This document shows positions 6,623 through 11,436 of a stretch of DNA of 11,436 nt, piece after piece. This DNA comes from Candidatus Omnitrophota bacterium (GTDB lineage Bacteria > Omnitrophota > Gorgyraeia > 2-02-FULL-51-18). The translations under genes and the position numbers were made by a program. The DNA is taken from NCBI GenBank assembly GCA_023247955.1, contig JAHFFL010000016.1, positions 1 through 11,436 of the forward strand. The letters run 5' to 3'. The notes beneath the pieces are model-generated. The model was not told where the DNA came from and made no database searches. It saw only the letters and a program-made list of their open reading frames with translations. Within the stretch, counting starts at the first letter, position 1; each line of letters starts with the position of its first letter.

Positions 6623-8637
6623 AGCGATTCGATAAAAGCACCGTGCGCAAGGTCCTCGTCGTGACGCTTTCCAATCTCGGAGATGTCGTTCTCACGCTGC
6701 CGGTTTTTCAATCGCTGAAACAGGCGATGCCGTCCGCGGCCCTGCATGTGATCGCGGGACCGGCCGCCGAAGCAATCTTTCGAGGGGATCCGCGCGTCGA
6801 GCGGCTCACGATTTACGACAAAAAGTACGGATGGCGCAAGAAGGTGAAGCTACTGAAGTCCATCCGGGCGGAGCGTTACGATCTGATCGTGGATCTGCGG
6901 AAATCACTTTTCGGTTTTCTGGGAGGCGGCCGTTTCAGGAATCCGTATTTCTTTTTTTCACGTTCCAAAAAACATCGCGCGCTGCGGCACTGGAAATCGC
7001 TGAAGAAAATCCTGAATGAGCCGTCGATCCCCGAAGAATCTTTTTTGCGAACGGACGCCGCCGTCTCCGCCGCCGTGAAGGACGCGGTCTCCTCTTCCTC
7101 CCGCCGTTTGGTGGTGGCCTGCGTGGGTTCGAAAAGCGACCTTAAAAAATGGCCGGCCCCGTCCTACGCCCGGCTCCTAGACCGGTTGGTTGCCGAGTCC
7201 GGCTGCCGCGTATTTTTGGCCGGAAGCGCCGAGGACAAAAAGGACACTCAGGCGGTCCTGGGACTTATGGAAGCGGAGGCGCTCGATCTTACCGGCCTCA
7301 CTAATTTCAACGACCTTTGTTATCTTATCCGCAGCGCCGATCTTTTGGTTACCAACGACAGCGCGCCGCTTCATGTGGCCGATTCCTTAAAGGTGCCGAC
7401 GCTGGCGATCTTCGGCCCGACGGATCCGGTGAAGTACGGGCCGCGGTTCTCCGGAAGTGCTGTGGCGCGCCGCGTTCTTTTTTGCGCGCCCTGCGAACGG
7501 GCGCAGTGCCGTTTTCATCACGAGTGCATGAAAGAATTGGACGCGGACGAGCTGTATTGCCAGGCCGTGCGCGTATTGGAAGGGGAGGTGCGACCCCGCG
7601 GGCCCAAGATTTTAGCGATTCGTCTGGATCGGCTCGGGGACGTGCTGTTGTCGCTCCCGGCGCTTGCCGCGCTGCGGCGCCGTTTTCCCGAGGCCTGGAT
7701 ATCCGTGATGGTACAACCGAGCACTCGCGAGGTATTGCAGGGCCATCCCCTGGTTGATGAAGTAATCGTTTACGATTACGCAAAAAATGGCGCGCACCGT
7801 TTTCCCATGGGATATCTGAGATTCCTGAAGGGAATCGCCAAGCGGCGTTTTGATCTCGCGTTTGTTCTGCATCCCAGCGCTCGTTCGCACCTCCTGCCTT
7901 TTTTGGCCGGGATCCCTTACCGCGCGGGATTCAAAAGAGACGCCTCGTTTCTTCTCACGCAAACGGTTCCCGACAAACGCCGCGAAGGTTTGCGGCACGA
8001 ATCGGAATACACGGCCGATGTGGTTCTCGGTTTTGGGACAAAGCCGTCTTTGGGAGACAACCCTGCCTATCCGGTTTTTCGGGACAGCGAAGAAAAAATC
8101 ACAACCCTCCTGTTGAAAGAAGGGTCCGATAAGGGGCGTGAGCGCCTGTTCGCGCTTCATGCGGGCGCAAGCTGTCCGTCGAAGCGCTGGCCGAAAGAAA
8201 ACTTTGCGCTACTCGGCCAAGAAATCCTCGCCCGGTTTCCGCATCGTCTGGTGTTGATCGGCGGCGCGGGAGAAGAGATCTCCGCGGACTTTTTAAAAAC
8301 GCAGTGGGGCGACCGCGTGCTGAATCTGGCCGGCAAGCTAAGTTTAAGGGAATCCGCGGCCCTGCTTAAACGCTGCGAGGTTTTGGTGTCGAACGATTCG
8401 GGTCCCGTGCATCTGGCCGCGGCCGTCGGGACTCCGACGCTGACAATTTTCGGAAGAAACCAGAACGGCCTCAGCCGGCACCGGTGGAAGGCCCTGGGCC
8501 CGGGACACGAGACGATCCAAAAAGATGTCGGCTGCGTAGTTTGTCTGGCACATCGCTGCAGCATTGATTTCGAATGCCTGAAGGCGATCGGCGTGGACGA
8601 GGTTTTTGAGCGCGTAAAAAAGATGATCAAAGAATGA
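6619..8637 (+). CDS. Tandem GT9-GT9 fusion glycosyltransferase (two heptosyltransferase-like domains)
   Basis: This 672-residue protein is made of two complete GT9 domains joined at about residues 322-329. Domain 1 (1-322): VTLSNLGDVVLTLPVF (15-30, D22), KKWP (176-179), TNDSAPLHVA (245-254), AIFGPTDP (263-270) and cysteines C289, C292, C297, C303. Domain 2 (329-672): RLDRLGDVLLSLPALAAL (335-352, D341), SKRWP (521-525), SNDSGPVHLA (591-600) and cysteines C639, C642, C647, C653. Both keep the residues expected for catalysis, so the chain probably adds two sugars in turn. Normal GT9 proteins have only one such unit. ATG 6619 overlaps the previous stop as ATGA and gives the family N-terminus; the open frame reaches back to 6142, but that part is a shadow of the upstream gene. 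No stop interrupts the junction near base 7600. ADP-heptose as donor is inferred from the family and from hldE1 nearby. Confidence 0.92.
   Translation: MKRFDKSTVRKVLVVTLSNLGDVVLTLPVFQSLKQAMPSAALHVIAGPAAEAIFRGDPRVERLTIYDKKYGWRKKVKLLKSIRAERYDLIVDLRKSLFGFLGGGRFRNPYFFFSRSKKHRALRHWKSLKKILNEPSIPEESFLRTDAAVSAAVKDAVSSSSRRLVVACVGSKSDLKKWPAPSYARLLDRLVAESGCRVFLAGSAEDKKDTQAVLGLMEAEALDLTGLTNFNDLCYLIRSADLLVTNDSAPLHVADSLKVPTLAIFGPTDPVKYGPRFSGSAVARRVLFCAPCERAQCRFHHECMKELDADELYCQAVRVLEGEVRPRGPKILAIRLDRLGDVLLSLPALAALRRRFPEAWISVMVQPSTREVLQGHPLVDEVIVYDYAKNGAHRFPMGYLRFLKGIAKRRFDLAFVLHPSARSHLLPFLAGIPYRAGFKRDASFLLTQTVPDKRREGLRHESEYTADVVLGFGTKPSLGDNPAYPVFRDSEEKITTLLLKEGSDKGRERLFALHAGASCPSKRWPKENFALLGQEILARFPHRLVLIGGAGEEISADFLKTQWGDRVLNLAGKLSLRESAALLKRCEVLVSNDSGPVHLAAAVGTPTLTIFGRNQNGLSRHRWKALGPGHETIQKDVGCVVCLAHRCSIDFECLKAIGVDEVFERVKKMIKE
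7405..7428 (+). repeat. 24-base exact repeat, copy 2 (first GT9 of the GT9-GT9 protein)
   Basis: Identical to 4599-4622 and encoding the same AIFGPTDP motif. It links these two GT9 domains to each other more closely than to the other two, which read LYGPTS and IFGRNQ at this point. Confidence 0.6.
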
Positions 8638-9407
8638 GAATTCTCCAATTCATTATTTGTCTGGGTGTTTTTATTTCAAACGATGCCTTTGCGGCGACGC
8701 AGACCATTGCCACTCCTTTGCCGGCCCCGTCCGTCGGCGAGTCCCTGGTCTATGATGTCTTCTGGATGGGAATTTGCGTGGGCACCGGCACGCTGGAGGT
8801 GAAGGAGAAAACCACGGTAGGCGGGCGCGAGGCATTTCACTTGGTGGCTACCGCCCGGACGAACCCGTTTTTGTCCAGGCTTTATCCCGTCGAGGACGAG
8901 GTGCATAGTTTCGTCGATGCCGAAAAGTTTCGTTCACTCGAATTCAGAAAGACCCTGAAGGAAGGCCGCTACCGGGCCGACGAAAAGATCCGGTATGATT
9001 ATGCCGCGCACAAAGGATATTACGAGTCTCTATGGAACAAGAGCAAAAAAGAGTTGGTCTTGGATGGCGACGGCGCGCAGGACATCCTGAGCGCGTTTTA
9101 TTGGTTCCGTTCGCAGGAGGCCGCCGTCGGGACCTCGCTGAAAAACACCGTGAATTCGGAAGAAAAGAACTGGGATCTGGAAATCCGCGTGCTGAGCCGC
9201 CAGACCAAGGAGATACGGGGACGGGGATCTTTTGACACGATCCTCATTGAACCGAGGACCCACCTCAAAGGCATCCTTTACCAGCGCGGCCGGGCGCTCG
9301 TGTATTTCACGACGGACCGGCGCCGCCTGCCGGTTTGGATTACCTTAAAAACGCCGTTCGGCCCCGTGGTGGGAGTGCTCAGGGAGCAAGCGCGAACCTT
9401 AAATTGA
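8634..9407 (+). CDS. Exported DUF3108 protein
   Basis: This 257-residue protein starts with a signal peptide (MRILQFIICLGVFISNDAFA, likely cut after residue 20 at AFA) and should be periplasmic or outer-membrane associated. The mature part begins with GESLVYDVFWMGICVGTGTL (35-54), the characteristic start of DUF3108 domains, and continues as beta-rich sequence such as LYPVEDEVHSFVD and FRKTLKEGRY. No catalytic motif is recognised, and the family has no well-established function; members often lie near envelope genes. The start overlaps the upstream stop as ATGA, so it is translationally coupled to the GT9-GT9 gene. Its stop codon TGA (9405-9407) sits inside the -35 box of the promoter for hldE1, making it the last gene of the upstream unit. 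A role in handling or sensing LPS is inferred only from position. Confidence 0.82.
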   Translation: MRILQFIICLGVFISNDAFAATQTIATPLPAPSVGESLVYDVFWMGICVGTGTLEVKEKTTVGGREAFHLVATARTNPFLSRLYPVEDEVHSFVDAEKFRSLEFRKTLKEGRYRADEKIRYDYAAHKGYYESLWNKSKKELVLDGDGAQDILSAFYWFRSQEAAVGTSLKNTVNSEEKNWDLEIRVLSRQTKEIRGRGSFDTILIEPRTHLKGILYQRGRALVYFTTDRRRLPVWITLKTPFGPVVGVLREQARTLN

Positions 9408-9433
9408 CACGTCTTCCGACAGGGTGTTAAAAT
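9404..9433 (+). promoter_or_regulatory. Predicted sigma-70 promoter for hldE1-kdsB-pyrG
   Basis: A perfect -35 hexamer TTGACA (9404-9409) is followed, after 18 bases, by TAAAAT (9428-9433), one mismatch from the -10 consensus. The -35 contains the stop codon of the DUF3108 gene. Transcription would start near 9440, only about 5 bases before the ATG of hldE1 at 9445. It lies in the only real intergenic gap of the window, which supports it being genuine. Not experimentally shown. Confidence 0.6.
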
Positions 9434-9444
9434 GCAACAGCCCT

Positions 9445-10443
9445 ATGAAATCTTTTAGCTTTACTCGTTTCAAAAGCATCATCTCCAATTTCCACAAAGC
9501 AAAAGTCCTGGTGATCGGCGATCTGATCCTGGATGAATTCATTTGGGGGAAGGTGTCGCGTATTTCGCCAGAGGCCCCGGTTCCGGTGGTATGGGTAGAT
9601 TCGGAGAACTTTATGCCGGGAGGCGCCTCAAACGTCGCCAATAATATTCGCTCGCTCGGCGGCGAGGTGCATCTGGCGGGTGTCGTCGGCAATGATGAAC
9701 GTGGAGGCGTCCTGTGTTCGCTGCTGAAAGAAAAAGGGATACACTGCGAAGGGGTATTTCGGGACAGTTCCCGTCCCACCACCCAAAAGACGCGCGTGAT
9801 CGCCCATCACCAACAGGTGGTGAGGATAGACCGCGAAAAGGCGGCGCCGCTTTCCAGCGAATGTTTGAAGCAGATCACCGGGTTTATTCAACAAAAGTTA
9901 AAATCAGTGGACGCGCTGGTGATCGAAGATTACGGAAAGGGCGTGATTGTGCCGGCGCTTGTGAAAGAGGCGGTCCGCCTTGCCAAAAAGCACGGAAAGA
10001 TCATCACGGTGGACCCCAAAGAAAACCATTTTTCTTATTACCGGGGCGTGACGACCATTACGCCTAACCATCATGAGGCCGCCTCGGCCACCGGCATCGA
10101 GATCAAAGATGACAAGTCTCTCGTCAAAGCGGGAAAGAAATTGCTGCACAAACTTCATTGTGAGTCGGCGCTGATTACGCTCGGCGAAAACGGCATGAGT
10201 TTGTTCGCGAAAGGCAGGCCGGTATTTAAAATCCCGACGGTGGCGCAGGAGGTGTTTGACGTCTCCGGCGCGGGCGATACCGTGATCAGCGCCTACACGC
10301 TCGCGCGCGCCGCAAACGGATCGGCCACGGAGGCGGCGTATATCTCCAATTGCGCGGCCGGGATAGTGGTCGGCAAAGTCGGCGTGGCCGTGACTTCCCG
10401 GGAAGAGCTTTTGGAACGCATCAAGCAGGAGATGAACAAATGA
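9445..10443 (+). CDS. hldE1: D-glycero-beta-D-manno-heptose-7-phosphate kinase (HldE N-domain type, RfaE1)
   Basis: This enzyme phosphorylates D-glycero-D-manno-heptose 7-phosphate at C1 with ATP, a cytoplasmic step toward ADP-heptose for LPS core. It is a 332-residue PfkB/ribokinase-family protein: VLVIGDLILDEFIWG (21-35), EAPVPVVW (43-50), GGASNVANNIRSLGG (59-73), TVDPKENHFSYYRG (188-201), TPNHHEA (206-212) and the ATP/catalytic signature DVSGAGDTVISAYTLA (272-287) with D278 as the expected base. Length matches a kinase-only protein; the cytidylyltransferase-like second domain (RfaE2) of E. coli HldE is absent and must be a separate gene. ATG 9445 gives the normal RfaE1 N-terminus; GTG 9424 would add seven unusual residues and lies inside the predicted promoter. 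There is no Shine-Dalgarno before 9445. The stop overlaps the kdsB start. Confidence 0.93.
   Translation: MKSFSFTRFKSIISNFHKAKVLVIGDLILDEFIWGKVSRISPEAPVPVVWVDSENFMPGGASNVANNIRSLGGEVHLAGVVGNDERGGVLCSLLKEKGIHCEGVFRDSSRPTTQKTRVIAHHQQVVRIDREKAAPLSSECLKQITGFIQQKLKSVDALVIEDYGKGVIVPALVKEAVRLAKKHGKIITVDPKENHFSYYRGVTTITPNHHEAASATGIEIKDDKSLVKAGKKLLHKLHCESALITLGENGMSLFAKGRPVFKIPTVAQEVFDVSGAGDTVISAYTLARAANGSATEAAYISNCAAGIVVGKVGVAVTSREELLERIKQEMNK
10427..10431 (+). promoter_or_regulatory. Ribosome binding site for kdsB
   Basis: AGGAG inside the end of hldE1, 8 bases before ATG 10440 (11 before the second ATG at 10443). The spacing mildly favours 10440 as the kdsB start. Confidence 0.65.
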
Positions 10444-11183
10444 TGGAAGCGGTCGGAATCATCCCCGCGCGCTACGGCTCGACGCGGTTTGAAGGCAAGG
10501 TGATCAAGGACCTTTGCGGCAAGCCCGTGATCCAGCATGTGTATGAACGGGCCAAGAAAGCGAAGCTACTGGATGAGCTTATTATCGCCGCCGATGATGA
10601 CCGGATCATCCGTGTGGTGCAGGGTTTTGGAGGCAAGGCGGTCTTCACTTCTAAGTCCCATTCGACCGGCACCGACCGCCTGACCGAAGTCGTCAACGCG
10701 ATGGACGTGCGGATTATCGTGAATATCCAGGGAGATGAACCCCTGATCAACCCTTTGATCATCGATGATCTCGTGCGCGCGATGCAGGACGACCCGTCGG
10801 TCGCGATGGCGACGGTCGTGAAAAAAAGCTGGTCCGAGGAGGAGTTCAGAAGCCCCGACGTCGTCAAGGCGGTGATTGACCAGAAGAATTTCGCGCTTTA
10901 TTTTTCGCGCTCGCCGATTCCGACGCTGTTGCGTCCCGAGGACAAGCAGGCGTTCTTTTATAAACACATCGGGATTTACGCGTACAACAAGGATTTTCTT
11001 TTTACGTTCAAAAAATTGGCCGAATCCACTCTGGAGACCTACGAACGGCTGGAGCAGTTGAGGGCGCTGGAATACGGCTACCGGATCAAGGTGATTGAGA
11101 CCAAATTTGAGACGGTGGGCATCGATACGCCGGAGGATTTGGCGCTGGCCCAGTCGATTTTGGAGAAGGAGCAGAATGCCTAG
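10440..11183 (+). CDS. kdsB: 3-deoxy-manno-octulosonate cytidylyltransferase (CMP-Kdo synthetase)
   Basis: KdsB couples Kdo with CTP to give CMP-Kdo and pyrophosphate in the cytoplasm, the activated sugar for the first core residues on lipid A. The 247-residue protein has the nucleotidyltransferase fold motifs: [15 protein letters not shown] (6-20), [10 protein letters not shown] (75-84), NIQGDEP (95-101, with D99 expected to bind Mg2+), YFSRSPIP (154-161), KHIGIYAY (175-182), LEQLRALE (204-211) and VGIDTPEDL (226-234). Length is normal for the family (about 245-250). ATG 10440 overlaps the hldE1 stop; ATG 10443, one codon later, is equally possible from the protein. The frame is open upstream to 10350, but that is a shadow of hldE1. 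Its 3' end overlaps pyrG by 8 bases. PyrG makes the CTP that KdsB consumes, which fits the pairing. No Kdo synthesis or transfer genes (kdsA, waaA) are in the window. Confidence 0.96.
   Translation: MMEAVGIIPARYGSTRFEGKVIKDLCGKPVIQHVYERAKKAKLLDELIIAADDDRIIRVVQGFGGKAVFTSKSHSTGTDRLTEVVNAMDVRIIVNIQGDEPLINPLIIDDLVRAMQDDPSVAMATVVKKSWSEEEFRSPDVVKAVIDQKNFALYFSRSPIPTLLRPEDKQAFFYKHIGIYAYNKDFLFTFKKLAESTLETYERLEQLRALEYGYRIKVIETKFETVGIDTPEDLALAQSILEKEQNA
11166..11171 (+). promoter_or_regulatory. Ribosome binding site for pyrG
   Basis: AAGGAG within the last codons of kdsB, 4 bases before ATG 11176. It supports this start, which also gives the family N-terminus. Confidence 0.65.
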
Positions 11184-11436
11184 GTATATTTTTATCACGG
11201 GTGGTGTGGTCTCAAGTCTCGGGAAGGGCATTGTCTCGGCCTCGATCGGGAAACTGCTTGAATCGAAAGACCTGCGCGTGATCCTAATGAAGTGCGACCC
11301 TTATCTCAACGTGGACCCGGGCACGATGAATCCCTACCAGCACGGCGAGGTGTATGTGACCGAGGACGGCGCCGAGACGGATCTGGATCTCGGCCATTAC
11401 GAGCGTTTCACAAACGCCGAACTTTCGAAAACCAAC
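11176..11436 (+). CDS. pyrG: CTP synthase, 3' end cut by the window
   Basis: PyrG aminates UTP to CTP using ATP and glutamine in the cytoplasm. Only the first 87 codons of the N-terminal amidoligase (synthetase) domain are present. They are highly characteristic: [16 protein letters not shown] (4-19, nucleotide-binding loop with K17), [20 protein letters not shown] (39-58) and [17 protein letters not shown] (62-78), where D71 corresponds to an Mg2+ ligand of the E. coli enzyme. The glutaminase domain would lie beyond the window. The start at ATG 11176 overlaps kdsB by 8 bases and has a good ribosome binding site. Co-location with kdsB suggests CTP supply is tied to CMP-Kdo synthesis (inference). 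Confidence 0.97.
   Translation, partial: MPRYIFITGGVVSSLGKGIVSASIGKLLESKDLRVILMKCDPYLNVDPGTMNPYQHGEVYVTEDGAETDLDLGHYERFTNAELSKTN

Noticed and set aside
7349..7783. 144-codon minus-strand frame across the GT9-GT9 junction
   Set aside because: Arg/Ala/Pro-rich antisense shadow over a coding region with clear motifs on the plus strand.
9408..9444. Transcription terminator between DUF3108 and hldE1
   Set aside because: The 37-base gap has no inverted repeat or T-run; upstream transcripts probably read through.
9432..9458. Eight-codon open frame (ATG 9432 to TAG) overlapping the hldE1 start, as a leader peptide
   Set aside because: Its ATG overlaps the predicted -10 box and would not be in a transcript from that promoter; there is no ribosome binding site.

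Overview
The window is a dense, single-strand (+) block of envelope biogenesis genes from a Gram-negative bacterium that makes lipopolysaccharide. Lipid A enzymes, heptose and Kdo sugar-supply enzymes, and core glycosyltransferases lie side by side with almost no intergenic DNA. The divergent multi-domain fusions and the gene mix suggest a candidate-phylum lineage such as Omnitrophota. That taxon is a guess from gene content and style, not something the sequence proves.

Layout. (1) 1-770: the 3' part of lpxK (lipid A 4'-kinase). (2) 724-2691: an LpxL-type lipid A acyltransferase fused to an ELM1-like domain. (3) 2694-4844: a GT4 glycosyltransferase fused to a GT9 (heptosyltransferase-type) domain. 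(4) 4825-5592: an exported NodB-type polysaccharide deacetylase. (5) 5558-6622: a stand-alone GT9. (6) 6619-8637: two GT9 domains in one chain. (7) 8634-9407: an exported DUF3108 protein. (8) 9445-10443: hldE1/rfaE1 (heptose-7-phosphate kinase). (9) 10440-11183: kdsB (CMP-Kdo synthetase). (10) 11176-11436: the 5' end of pyrG (CTP synthase), cut by the window edge.

The genes overlap or abut: three 4-base stop/start overlaps, other overlaps of 8 to 47 bases, and one 2-base gap. This indicates polycistronic, translationally coupled expression. The only real gap is the 37 bases between DUF3108 and hldE1. It holds a good sigma-70-type promoter whose -35 box overlaps the upstream stop codon, so hldE1-kdsB-pyrG can probably be transcribed separately.

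As a pathway: LpxK phosphorylates and the LpxL-like domain acylates lipid A. HldE1 feeds ADP-heptose synthesis, PyrG supplies CTP, and KdsB uses CTP to activate Kdo. The GT4 and four GT9 domains can then extend an inner core. The deacetylase and DUF3108 protein would act after export. The most unusual features are the three fusions (acyltransferase-ELM1, GT4-GT9, GT9-GT9) and a four-cysteine motif shared by all four GT9 domains. No RNA genes, CRISPR arrays, insertion sequences or mobile elements were seen, and no stretch over 300 bases lacks a gene.
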